Below, piece after piece: positions 44,251-55,879 of a DNA stretch of 64,000 nt. The stretch is from Trachythela sp. YZ-2020. Lineage: Eukaryota > Cnidaria > Anthozoa > Malacalcyonacea > Clavulariidae. Under the pieces are notes generated by a model, which saw only the letters and a program-made list of their open reading frames with translations, had not been told where the DNA came from and did no database searches. Each line of letters begins with the position of its first letter. Position 1 is the stretch's first letter. The DNA is taken from positions 434,001 through 498,000 of the forward strand of contig JADLSH010000349.1 in the NCBI GenBank assembly GCA_016169945.1, read 5' to 3'. The position numbers and the translations under genes are program-made.

Positions 44251-45306
44251 ATGGTTTATACCTGTTTTAAATGTGGTTGTAAGATTTGTCAGGGTAATAT
44301 ATTAAACAACTTAGTCTATATTATCTCTGATTTAAATACAAAAATTAAAATACTCGAAGAGGAGAAGGCCAGCTTAGTAACCTCAGTGCGTCTCGTAAAC
44401 GAGGACAAGCGGCAATTCATGATGGAAGCTAAGCGCTTAGGAAATGATTATGAACGGGCACCGTTTTCTGAAATTACAAAACAAGCAGCGTATAGTGAAA
44501 GCACACAGAATGAAAACCCCATACAAAATGAGCAACATAATAAAGTAATTGAATTAGTCGAATTGGATAAAACATTGCAAGAACCTAAAGACATAACTAA
44601 TAATCGTCGTAGTACGACAGGTTTGAATTTAAAAGATAGAAATATGAACTCTGTTGTAGGGGTGGCCCTGTTTGGTCAACCCGACAGAACTAGTACAGAT
44701 AAACCTGACAGAACTAGTACAAATACAGCCATCCCAGTAACAAGAGAAATTATGACACCGAAACACTCTGTTTCCCATGACAGGAATCAGTGTGATTCGA
44801 CCGTAGATAATGAAATTAAACAGAAGTCTAACGGAGATGGCCGAAAATCATCAATCAATGCTATCAAAACAAATAAAGACGGGGGAAAAACGGATATGAT
44901 TTGTCCTTAAAAAGTTCTACTCCATGCCCATTTCTTAAACGGCGCGGTCGATGTCTTAGGTAACCGATGCGATTTTGAGCACCCAAAAATATCGCAAACA
45001 AGGAAATGCAATATACCTTGTCCCTTCCTGCAGAAAAGAGGTTACTGCCTGAAAGACAATATGTGTGACTTTTCCCATGACAAATCAGTGCATAATAACC
45101 TGTCTCCTAGGCCTTATCCAGGCAGCCATATGTTCTCTGGCTCTTTTTTATCCCACAGCCGAGCCCCAGTGACACGATATATCAATCACAACCCGTTTCC
45201 GATGCCTCAGAATTATTATCAGGAGCCATGGAGAAATCAACCGTTACTAAAACCCCTAATGAATATCCCAGTGCCTTACCTCAATTATTGCCCCAACCGG
45301 TATTAA
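44251..45306 (+). pseudogene. Non-LTR retrotransposon ORF1 with coiled coil and CCCH zinc fingers
   Basis: ORF1 proteins coat element RNA. This one starts MVYTCFKCGCKICQG, with a CxxC-x-C cluster, followed by a coiled coil (LNTKIKILEEEKASLVTSVR) and a long Lys/Asn/Thr-rich, probably disordered linker containing a short repeat (PDRTST twice). A stop at 44910 is followed in other frames by two C-x8-C-x5-C-x3-H-type fingers: CPFLKRRGRCL...NRCDFEH (split by a frameshift) and CPFLQKRGYCLKDNMCDFSH. A Pro/Asn/Tyr-rich tail ends at 45306. CCCH fingers, which in other proteins bind RNA, fit an RNA-binding role. Confidence 0.7.
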
Positions 45307-47115
45307 TTACTCCGATTCCAGTTAGAATTACCACACACCGACAAAATTTAAAACGGAACGGACCTAATCGAAACAACTTAACTGCAGTTAAAATTGCTAA
45401 AACGGACCTCCCTCATCGAAAATTATACCTATCTGCATGGTCATAAACGCACGTTCCTTAGCGAAACCTGACGCAGTTTCTGTGCTAAATATATAACTCA
45501 AAAATTGAAAAATAGACGTATGTTTTATCTCCGAAACATGGCTAAATGCCAACATCCCATCAACTCTAGTATGTCCTAGTGGTTATGTTATACAAAAAAA
45601 AAAGACCGTAGTGATGCTCGACAAGGAGGGGGAGTCGCAATTTTGTGTCGTGGTGATTGGAAATGTACTCTTCTAAATTTTGAAAATAATACACTAGAAT
45701 GTATTTGGTGCGAGATTAAATCGACTAATTCAACATTTTATGTAGCTTCGCTCTATCATCCACCTGATTCTACATATCCTGAAACTGAACTACTAAACTA
45801 CTTGTCAGAATGCATTGAACAAATTCTCCTATCTGAGCCAAACGCTAGACTAATCATAGCTGGAGATATTAATCAATTGCCTATAAGAGATCTGATCAGT
45901 CAACATAACTTGGACCAATTGGTCAAAAAACCCACAAGAGGTCAAAAAGTGCTAGATGTCTTTTTAACAAATTGTCCACATCTTTTTAAAAAACCAAAAA
46001 TATTTAAATGTCTGGTGAGATCGGACCACTCGGCAGTTTTGATTACACCTCAGGTTGCTGTTAAACCACAAAGAAAATTTGTGTATTTCAGGGATGTCAG
46101 AGAACATCGAAGGATTGAAATGAAAAGAAAATTGATGTTCCACGACTGGAGTGATGTTTATAATTGTGATGATGTTAATGAGGCAACTAAATTAGTTAAT
46201 GACACTATCACTGGAATATTTAACAATTGTATTCCCCTCATCAAAGTGAAAATGTCTACGCGTGACCCACCCTATATGTCCCCCTTGGTCAAGCACCTGT
46301 GCAAAATAAGAAATAAGAATATTAATATGGGAGTAAACGATGATTTGCAAAAACATATAAACATGCTTATCCGTGAAAACCTTGTTCGTGCAATAAAGGA
46401 TGACAAGAAAAATAAATATGGCTCAAAGAAGTGGTGGGACACTGTAAATAACATTACCGGTAGGAAGACGAATGATAATATTAATTTAACTATTGACCCG
46501 CATGATATAAATCTGTATTTCCAAAGAATTAACAGTGACGACAATTATAGAAAACCTGAACTTATTCCTATACCGGAAGGCATTTGTATACCAGCCATTG
46601 ATGTGTCTACTGTTCAAAGATACTTGCAAACGCAAAAAAGAACGTCGCCCGGTCCAGACGGTCTTCCGTACTGGATATGGAAAGAATTTTCCCAATACTT
46701 AGCTCCAGTTATAACGAAGATTTTCAATCTTTCATTGGAACATCAGTGTGTCCCTTTCTTGTGGAAACATGCTAATATTAATCCACTTCCAAAGGAATCC
46801 CCTGTCGCTGAATGTAACCAGCTGAGACCAATACAATAACGAACATTATAATGAGGTTATTTGAAATAATTGTTTTTAAGCAAGAGATTTCAGTGGAGCT
46901 TAAATCAGTGATAAAGCGAGATCAATTTGCCTATAAAGAAAGTACAAACACGACGGATGCGCTAATTATGTGTCTTCATAACTGGTACAAGTGGTTAGAT
47001 GAAGGAGCCGATCATGTTCGAGTAATATCATTTGACTTCAAGAAAGCCTTTGATTCCGTGCCACACGACATCCTCTGTGAGAAACTAAAAACAGCTAATA
47101 TTAACCCATACATCA

Positions 47116-47119
47116 TTAA
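47116..47119. repeat. TTAA target duplication, left
   Basis: TTAA immediately before CTCTTTCTGG, matched by TTAA at 48105-48108. With one copy retained the interrupted ORF2 frame is continuous. Confidence 0.85.
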
Positions 47120-48104
47120 CTCTTTCTGGTCGGTCGCATTTTAATTATGTTGTCGCAAGTTGTCGCAAGAGCACTTTGAGTACGATCTCCTTTGCAAAAT
47201 ATTTACCCCCTGGCAATGAAATTAACACCATTGGAATCCTTACAAAATAAGCTTTTTAACAGTGGGCTATTTTGCCAACTAAACATTACAGAATCAAAAA
47301 TACTAAAAGTTTAATCCCAAACATACCTCCAGTCATACTTCAGTTCAAATCAAACAATCTTTAATATCTTTTAATATCTTTAATATCTTGAAAGACTTCT
47401 AATGGTCGAAATTTAGCTTTTTATCTGTTTGTTTAGGCTGTAAAACGTGCCTTCGATACGGCTTTTAGAAATATTTATTTTGAATTTTTTTTTATTTATC
47501 GGGAATTTTCCAGCATGCACGCACTTGCCGTAGTTTGACTATATATGGTTTCCCCACGCGCTTCAGTCCCGACAAAAATATCTTATATAGGGTATTGTAC
47601 CCTGGGGAATTCATTCCGGCCACTTAAAAAACCATAGCAACAGTCTTTGTTTGTGTTTGGGCCTTTTCCGGTTGTTTTTGTCTGAAATTCCGGTTTGACC
47701 CGTAAGCTACATTTCAAATATCGCCGTAACTTTGTCAATTTTTATTGTGTTTCTTTGCAAGTTGGTCAGTATGTACTGTTTTTAAAGCTCTATAAAACGG
47801 TGTATTAGCGAAGATCACACGGTTTTTAAAACAGAAGTTATAATCGACCAAAGGTACCGAATATATAATTAGTTTACGATAATAATAAATATCAGATTAC
47901 AAAGGTGTTAAAACTCACGGAGATCTGTAAAACAATGTGTTAGCGATTTGTTTGGCATTAGCCAAGAACAGGTGTGTTTGCTGAATCGATTTGTAATCGA
48001 TTGGTGGTATTTTCGTCCGTTTTGGGTGAGGGGCGCCAAAGATACAAGCGCTCAAAGTCATCAGCTTTTGGAAGCTGATATTCTACGCTACCGTCTAGAA
48101 AGAG
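47120..48104 (+). mobile_element. 985-bp TTAA-flanked non-coding element, copy 1
   Basis: Begins CTCTTTCTGGTCGGTCGCAT and ends ACGCTACCGTCTAGAAAGAG; the ends are inverted with 16 of 20 matches. TTAA flanks both sides. There is no convincing open frame. It lies inside the ORF2 reverse transcriptase between motif A and the GVPQ box. Copies 2 (52245-53197) and 3 (33308-33693) share its sequence. The target points to a piggyBac- or Kolobok-type mobiliser. Confidence 0.88.
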
Positions 48105-49254
48105 TTAATTGGATCATAAGTTTCTTGTCAAATAGAAGACAAAGGGTTGTAATTAATGGAATTGAAACAAGCTACGTTGACATTAATAAGGGTGTACCGC
48201 AAAGTACGGTACTCGGTCCATTTTTATTCTCATTAATGATTAACGATTAACGATATAGCAATTAAGGATCCGCTTACAACCTACTGGTGAAATTCGCAGA
48301 TGATATGACCGTTAGTGCTCCGGTTAAATTAAATTGTGATTCTGCGGCTGCTGAAGTAAGGAGCATTGAGGACTGGTCAAGAATAAACAGAATGTCTTTA
48401 AACCTATCAAAAACGTGGGAAATGATCGTGAGTGGCAAAACTGCAAAACCACCACCACCCCCGATTGCAGGTATAGAGCGAAAAACGTGGTTGAAATTAC
48501 TTGGGGTTTTATTCCAAGCTGAACCCGGTTGTTGGGATATGCACATTGATAATTTACTTACTAAAGCTAGCAGCTGCATGTACATTTTAAGAATATGCCG
48601 ATATTATGGATATTCGATGGAACAACTGACGAAATTGTTTGATTCATTGATTATGTCACTCCTCTCATATGGAATTGAAGTATGGGGTTCTGCCCTTGGG
48701 ATAAAATATTTAGAAAGAATTGACAAATTTTTTAAAAGAGCCCACAGATTTGGATACACTACAAAACTCATTAAAATATCGAAGGTAATCGAAGAAAGTA
48801 GATGTCTTTTTGACTATTTTAATTAGTAAAGGTAGCAAATTTTTAAATTTTTAACCTCAATAGTTTTTTAAATAAAAATTAGTAAACTTTAACTTTTACA
48901 TAATTATGTACATAATTATTCTAATTAGTATTGTATTAGTAATAACACTTTGTAAGTATATCTGTTATAAGTTCATTTTAATATTTTCTTAACTTTGTAA
49001 AGTTACACGTCTGATGTAACTATTGATGTAAAGACTTAATAATAATAAAAACGGTTTATGCACAAGGATTGGACTCAAATGACCCAATTTATAGACAAGT
49101 GGGTTAGATTCTGCTATATACTATGACATTATATGTGTTGTATTTTATAGTATTTGTTGCACCAATGGAATTTGAATTCTATTATCTACAGTATATCAAT
49201 ATAATATTTTTATATTGAAATAGAATTCTATAAAGGTCACTATAAAGTTTGTAG

Positions 49255-49443
49255 TTGACTGTGTGAAAGCAAAGTTGAAATCATTGAGAAACAGCTACAC
49301 AAAAGCAAAAAAAAACTCAAAGCAGTGGAAGTGCGAGAAAATCCCTGAGCAAGCGTGCCACTTGGATACGGGATAAGCTGCAATTCCTTGAACCGTATAT
49401 TGCAACTCGAACATCAACCTCAAGTCTAGATGTAGTAAGTATT
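49255..49443 (+). pseudogene. MADF-like DNA-binding fragment
   Basis: The plus strand encodes VDCVKAKLKSLRNSYTKAKK, then after a frame change KRATWIRDKLQFLEPYIATR, ending at a GTAAGT donor near 49435. A helix with LKxLRxxY followed by W...LxFL matches the MADF pattern found in the companion protein of PIF/Harbinger elements. It is a short broken piece with no start visible. Confidence 0.5.
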
Positions 49444-51100
49444 TTAATGGAAGCTGTAAAGATGTGCTCATGACAGGGTGTCAGGGTGGCTGCCTAATTT
49501 CTTTAAAATGGGGGGGATTAGTAATTTTTGCACTCCTGATTCCAATGAAGTTAAGGTGGTACACCACAACAAATTGTTTTCTTTTATAATGGCTATTTCA
49601 ATAATTTTTTTGCCCAGAACTATTCCTCTGATCAAATGATTACCAATGACACAGTTTTCAAAATTATGGTTGCCATGTTTACCAGTATAATTACCCCCAG
49701 CAGTCAACGAATGGTGTCTCGATAAAAACGATTACAAGACAACCAAACATGACAAATCTTCAGAAATGGTAAAAATAGGAACCAACATATGACGTGTATG
49801 CGTGAACTAAGATTGAGTTTTAGTTGGTTTTTTTCTGAAGGAGTTCATGTCGCATATATTTTTATGTCGTTTCGGTCAGAAAAATAATGATTGTACATCA
49901 CAGATTTAGCCAATTTCAAAAATCCTAGTTTACAGCATAGACAAGGTATATACAAAGCTTCACTGAAAATTTGAAGTCATTTGGTTCATTACGTTAGGGG
50001 ATATCGTTTGCTAATTAGGTCAAAATTGAAAACTGAATAAAAGCTTTTATTTACACGACTGGTTTTCACCCAATCCACCAATAATGAATTTCCCCTCTTA
50101 CCCAAGGGTTCAGCAGAGTTTCCCAAGTACATCTAATACCCCTCTATGTAACCTTGGTCAAAGCAACTGGCCTGAGTTGATCCAGCAACAAGAAACAACC
50201 TGGATGTTGAATAACTCATTAGATATATTGATGTTGAGTAATTATTGTTAAATTATTATTTATTAAAATATGTTGAATAATTAATATTTAAGTTTTATTT
50301 ATTAACTATAGATTATGTTATATAGTGAATTGTTGTTGTTGAAGGGAATATTGAATTATTACTTATTATTAAATGTTGAAGAATGAATTATTATTTATTG
50401 ATATGTGTAAAAATATTGGATCACTATTTTTGTAATTAACAACCCCCTTGTCATACATGTAGCAAAATGCAATTTTTATTATACAGTACAATGAAGCCAC
50501 ACACTGTACAGCCCTCCCCCCATTTTTGATAATTGATGCAATTAAGGGTTGTTGAGTTTGATATTGAGATTTTGTTTATCGTCTTTTATATATTTGGTGG
50601 TTCCAAAAGGAACCGTTTTGAACTACACCGAGTATTCAACAGTGATAGCTTTCATCACATTTGTTGACCCCAGCTCATTGTCCCCACATCAATTTGACCA
50701 TATACTCAGTTAACATATTGTGTCAGCACTTGGCTCTTGTTGTCATTGATTGACTTTACATCAGACTTCAGGCCCAGACTCCCAGTAAGATTTAATATTT
50801 TCAGTGTAGACATCTGTGAGAATTTGAAATTGTAAATTTATGTGGAAATTGTAAATATACTATTATTTACAAATTAAAATGTTGCAACAATACAGCACCT
50901 TCAAGGAGTTTCCCTTCATTGTCCCATACAGTGCCAAACATGTTTCTTCAATGTACCAGATATTGTTCTTTCTCCCATCCTGAACTGAAAAGCCAAACTT
51001 CTAAATGATTCACCTAAAATTTAAATAGATTAAATAGTTTTGTAAATGTGCACATGATACGATTTGTCTCATTTATACAATACGAGCTTGTATATTTATA
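49444..51100. other. AT-rich DNA, no gene
   Basis: Includes degenerate TTGAATAATTATT-like runs near 50200-50420. It may be the interior of a decayed Harbinger element given the fragments on both sides, but no TIRs were found. Confidence 0.4.
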
Positions 51101-51104
51101 AAAA

Positions 51105-51423
51105 TGTGTATAAACCTGACCTGTTGCAAGGAAACACATTGTGACAGTGAGACTTTCTCTCGGGCTGGTCGAAAACCGCATTTGTGTGTCTTGCTTTACT
51201 ATAAATGAGTTAAAATGCTTTCAAATGACTGCCTATCAATACGATGATATTGTCGAAATTGCTCTGGCTCTTGGGCATTTAGTTCTTGAACAAGGTTCAC
51301 ATAGGCTCCTTGACCCTGTCGTCTCATAATCCATAATTTGTCCATGTCTGATGTTTAAATGCTTGTAAGCGTCGACAGCAAACAAAATAACAACACCTCT
51401 TCGTCTTCACATTCATCCATTTT
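51105..51423 (-). pseudogene. PIF/Harbinger transposase N-terminal fragment
   Basis: Starts MDECEDEEVLLFCLLSTLTS at 51423, followed by a stop, then RQGQGAYVNLVQELNAQEPE, FRQYHRIDRQSFESILTHL, a frame change, and PRESLTVTMCFLATG. The G-x-Y-x-N-L-x-x-E-L...F-x-x-x-x-R-x-D...F...L pattern and the ending L-A-V-T-L-R-F-L-A-T-G are characteristic of Harbinger transposases just before the DDE core, which is absent here. It converges with the MADF-like piece at 49.3 kb, the usual two-gene composition of Harbinger elements. Confidence 0.75.
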
Positions 51424-52240
51424 GTGAGCTGTTCGCCATATTACTTTTGCATATTACGCACGCGCTGTTACGACAATCAGCAAGCAGATCGTAAATCGCC
51501 GGCACACGAGAGCTATCTCCTTATGCCATTGGGCACATGTGACATTTGGCTAAGCACATAGCTCCAGTGTTTATCTACATTTTCGTGTGACTTTTGGCAT
51601 CTTTTGTTAAGGTTTTCACAGAATACGTTGTAATTTTCAAATTTCAACTTGGGTTTGTTTTGCCCGAGCCGGGCGATAGCCCGGGCGAGGGTACTAATTC
51701 CGCTCGGTTATTTATCACACCCGGAAAAAAGGAAATCCAAGGGAGATCTAAAGTTCATCAATAATAGCAGGCGCGTGGTTCAAGGTTGGTGGGTGATCAT
51801 CTCACTGATCTCAAAAGTATGGCAGATTGTCAGGAGTGGAGTGAGTGAGATTATAAAAAAATTTGAGAAAGTCTGAATTAAATGTCGCTTTTGGAACTTT
51901 ATTGGAACAGCTGTGTCTGTGGGATAGATCTTATCGCTTTAACTTTAGCAAAAAAGATAAGAAGAGTCCAAGCGACACCTGAACGAAAAAAAAGTAAAAT
52001 ATATAGAGGCAGGTTTGTTATATTATTAAAACAATAAAAGTGTTGATGTATTTTTGTTCTAAAAACTCCTGCTTTATATATATAGTTTTTCATTTATTTA
52101 CGGTTAAAGTATCGTATATTTTATATGATGAAAAAGGTCTAAATTAAAAGAACGAAATCATTTTATCGGTAAAATGCACAGTAGTTTTGTGAACATTTCG
52201 AAACGTTATATTTGAACGGAATGTTGAATTTTACATTAGT
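51424..52240. other. No supported gene
   Basis: A GC-rich patch with overlapping CCCGGGCGA-type palindromes lies at 51660-51690. The 75-codon frame at 51649-51876 runs through it and is not convincing. Confidence 0.4.
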
Positions 52241-52244
52241 TTAA

Positions 52245-53197
52245 CTCTTTCTGGTCGGTCGCATTTTAATTATGTTGTCGCAAGTTGTCGCAAGAGCACT
52301 TTGAGTACGATCTCCTTTGCAAAATATTTACCCCCTGGCAATGAAATTAACACCATTGGAATCCTTACAAAATAAGCTTTTTAACAGTGGGCTATTTTGC
52401 CGACTAAACATTACAGAATCAAAAATACTAAAAGTTTAATCCCAAACATACCTCCAGTCATACTTCAGTTCAACTCAAACAATCTTTAATATCTTCTCAT
52501 ATGTTTATTATATCGACAGACTTCTAATGGTCGAAATTTAGCTTTTTATCTGTGTCTTTATTTGGTAAAACTTGGCTGCGATACGGCGAAAAGAAATATT
52601 TATTTTGAATGTTTTTTTATTTATCGGGAATTTTCCAGCATGCACGCGCTTGCCGTAGTTTGACTATATATGGTTTCCCCATGCGCTTCAGTCCCGACAA
52701 AAAATCTTATATAGGGTATTGTACCCTGGGGAATTCATTCCGGCCACTTAAAAAACCATAGCAACAGTCTTTGTTTGTGCGTTTTCCGGTTGTTTTTGTC
52801 TGAAATTCCGGTTTGACCCGTACGCTACATTTCAAATTTCGCCGTAACTTTGTCAATTTTTATTGTGTTTCTTTGCAAGTTGGTCAGTATGTACAGTTTT
52901 TAATGCTCTATAAAACAGAAGTTATAATCGACCACAGAAGTTATAATCGACCAAAGGTACTGAATATATAATTAGTTTACGATAATAATAAATATCAGAT
53001 TACAAAGGTGTTAAAACTCACAGAGATCTGTAAAACAATATGTTTAGCGATTTGTTTGGCATTAGCCAAGAACAGGTGTGTTTGCTGAATCGATTGGTGG
53101 TATTTTCGTCCGTTTTGGGTGAGGGGCGCCAAATATACAAGCGCTCAAAGTTATCATGCGTTGGCGGATGATATTCGACGCTACCGTTTAGAAAGAG
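52245..53197 (+). mobile_element. 953-bp TTAA-flanked element, copy 2
   Basis: Flanked by TTAA (52241-52244) and a one-base variant CTAA (53198-53201). Same ends and interior as 47120-48104, with small indels: an extra AGAAGTTATAATCGACCAC duplication near 52917-52950 and a missing segment near 47800. It has the same orientation as copy 1. Confidence 0.88.
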
Positions 53198-53201
53198 CTA
53201 A

Positions 53202-55580
53202 AGCTCATATAACAAATAATAACATACCTACATCATAAATTCGGGAATTCTACAGCTAAAACAACTATTTTTTTATTATTTTTGGCCGATTTGTATCCTG
53301 TTTTGTACGCTAAAAAATTGTATTATTTTGTGTCAGTGTTGCTATGACTACAGTGCTTCCACTACTTAAGAAATATTTCCGTTGCGTATCTTTCAAGAAA
53401 CCATGTATATATATTTCCCGGTTTCCTTTACAGTTTTCCTTTCAAGCTATTAGAGTATTGTTGTCCTTCAAACTCATTTGAAATGGACGAAAACACTTAT
53501 GTCAAGAAGTTCACTTAAATGACGCTGTCCTTTTAGTGCGTCATAAATGGAGGGGGGGTCAATTCTGTTTTTTAGCGAAAATTATGCCTGAATCGAAGAT
53601 ACCAAACACGCAGCCACTGATTTACCGAATCCATTTCCAGCAGAAAGACTGCTGGTGTAACAGCCTTTTTCCTGCGTTTTGCATCGCAGATTTTGCAACA
53701 AAAAAGCTTAGTATAATGTTGGAAAATGTTGTTGTTTAGCTGTGGCGAGGGGTTGCTGCATGCATGTATTTCTAGTAAATAATAGAACTTAGCATTGCCT
53801 GCCTATAAACGCCTATCCATCTGCCTAGAAAAGTCAAATTGTAATGCCTACAACAAACGTGACCAACACTTCCGCTAAACACTCAACCTGAATCGGCTGT
53901 ACTTCAAGGCAGTGCATTTAAAAAAATTCAATATGAAAGCACGAGCACTCTGAAATAGCTGTAACAATGCTTTGTTCAACAATGCAATGTTTTGTTCAAA
54001 CGTTTCTTCTGAGTGGCCCACTGACAGTAATGTTTCTGTCAGAGATAACTCTGAACAGATATCTTTCATGCAGTTAACTGGGAATAATCCTACTTTCAAA
54101 TTTAAAGTATGGCCAAAATATCATATCATGGGCATACAAACTTTTTTCTCAGTTGCTCTATTAAACATGCTCAATCTACACCATGATGTATTGGGATTTT
54201 TCTTTTATGCAATAGGTGAACTATAGGCAGGTAAGATCATAGAGTGCATAATGTGTGCAGTTATAATCTTCCCTGTGCTAAACAGGTTGACTTGTCGTGG
54301 ATGGGAATGGAGGAGGCTACTATGATTCCTCACCTGCTTATGGGGGCTAATCATCTTTATGTTCAAATGTAATTAGTTATATTTTTATCTCTCTGTAGTG
54401 TTGAGTATGAAAACATGATCTATGAATATGTCAGACTAATGATTGTGGTGATCTTTTGGTAAGTAATTTTGGCTTTCCCCTCAGTGGAGAGGCTATATAG
54501 CACAGGCAACTAGCCATGCTATGGTAATAACCATGCACTTAGTCTGAAAACAATAGTCATAAAGGTTTGAGGAGTTTAAACAATTATAGATTTGTATAGC
54601 ATGACCCGGCCATCACTATGGCTACCTTTGCCACTGCTTAAAATGAATGAAAAACAAATTTGATCCGAGATTATGAGATGTCCCATATAGTCTATGAATC
54701 TCAACATGTATTTCCCTTGTATGGCCTACAAACCACAGGTCAAGGCATGGCATGACCCATGTAGAATTTGGTGAAAATTTTCCTCAGGTGGCACCTGGGA
54801 CATACAACATCTTAAAAAAAAAGTCATTGGGGCTGGGGCCCACCATGAACATTGCAAAAGGCCATTTTGTGAATGAATGACTATTGTATATAATCCTGAT
54901 TTATAGGAGTTGTGAGTTGCTAAACATCCTATCTGGAGTGAAACATTGGCAGATTTACAGAAATATCATGAATCATTATCAAACAAAGAAACTAGTGATT
55001 CTTCAGGTGGATTGAAACTGGATGTTCTCAAAATGAGAAAGAAAATATTAACTTTAATTAAATGTGAGGTTAAAAATCCTGAATTTTCAAAGGATGCAAA
55101 CAGAAGATTGATACTCATAAGTGATTGAAATACTGGGCTGGCCAGTTAATTTTATTTATTCTTCTTCAGCCAATAACACCATTTAGTGAGATATTTGCTA
55201 TTGCAGGTGTTGTTTACTGTGTATAAGTTTCACCCCTTCATTTCAGGTTGAATAATCATTTGAATTGACTGGAATTCCAAGGGTCTGGTTAAGTCATGCA
55301 GTATTTCAATTCAAATAATTATTTAACCTGAAAAATAAGCTTGAATTAACATAGAATAGACTACAGTAACTATTATTATTAAAAAATAGTTTTAAAATTG
55401 CTGGATAAATGTTTTGTTATCATGAAAAAAGCTGATTTCAGGTTGTAGGTGCATGATTATCTCATTACATATTGAAGTAATAGAAAGATAATTGCAGCTT
55501 ACAGAAAACCAGTAATTGGTTTAAATTGCACCGTGCAGTGGCTGTACACCCTATCTACCCCAAGCCGTACACAGGCAGGG
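53202..55580. other. AT-rich DNA, no gene
   Basis: Open frames are short, for example 53536-53739 and 53972-54226, with no recognisable motif or splice-site support. Confidence 0.5.
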
Positions 55581-55589
55581 ACATGTCAA

Positions 55590-55825
55590 CAAGGCTGTTT
55601 TAGCATTGTTAAAACAATAAAAAACATCTATGATATCATGTTGATTTGTGCTGTCCCAACAACATTGTTCAAACCTTGTAACAACCGTAAACAATATTGT
55701 TTCAACAGGGATGAACAACATTGTTGACAACTTGTCCAGGGGGTGCAGCACAACATTGTTCAACCTTGATGGGAACAATGTTTAACAAGTTGATGACAAT
55801 TTTGCATCAACTTGTTGATTTTTAC
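55590..55825. repeat. Cluster of AACATTGTT/AACAATGTT palindromic repeats
   Basis: CAACATTGTTCAA occurs at about 55660 and 55752, AACAACATTGTTGACAA at 55714, and GAACAATGTTTAACAA at 55773, together with CAACTTGTT variants near 55729, 55787 and 55808. It looks like a short inverted-repeat element or degenerate satellite. Confidence 0.6.
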
Positions 55826-55879
55826 TCGTGTACATAATTAACATAATATATTTGTTGAAAGTATACACTTGTACACTTC

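Larger units (their letters stand above)
45436..48826 (+). pseudogene. ORF2: AP-endonuclease and reverse transcriptase, split by a TTAA element
   Basis: The endonuclease begins in broken frames (NARSLAKPDAVSVL, IDVCFISETWLN) and is open from 45643, with AGDINQLPIRDL, LDVFLTN and RSDHSAVLI, all APE-type motifs. The reverse transcriptase follows: RTSPGPDGLPYW, NPLPKESP, a stop at 46838, then FDFKKAFDSVPHDIL (motif A) ending at 47119. The TTAA element intervenes; the frame resumes at 48105 with SFLSNRRQRV, KGVPQSTVLGPFLF, a stop near 48248, then LVKFADDMTVS (motif C) and a thumb region to the stop at 48826. Each catalytic motif is readable, yet several stops and the insertion make the gene inactive. 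Confidence 0.85.
44251..49050 (+). mobile_element. APE-type non-LTR retrotransposon (CR1/L2/Jockey group), interrupted
   Basis: ORF1 (44251-45306), ORF2 (about 45436-48826) and a 3' untranslated region ending near 49050 in a TTAATAATAATAAAAAC tail. The tail is a short tandem repeat, not poly(A), as in CR1/L2-type elements. The 5' end is not defined. A 985-bp TTAA element (47120-48104) splits ORF2. Confidence 0.8.

Noticed and set aside
47120..53197. The two 1-kb direct copies as LTRs of one retrotransposon
   Set aside because: Each copy has its own inverted ends and its own TTAA-type flanks, and the first one interrupts a reverse transcriptase frame that rejoins cleanly.
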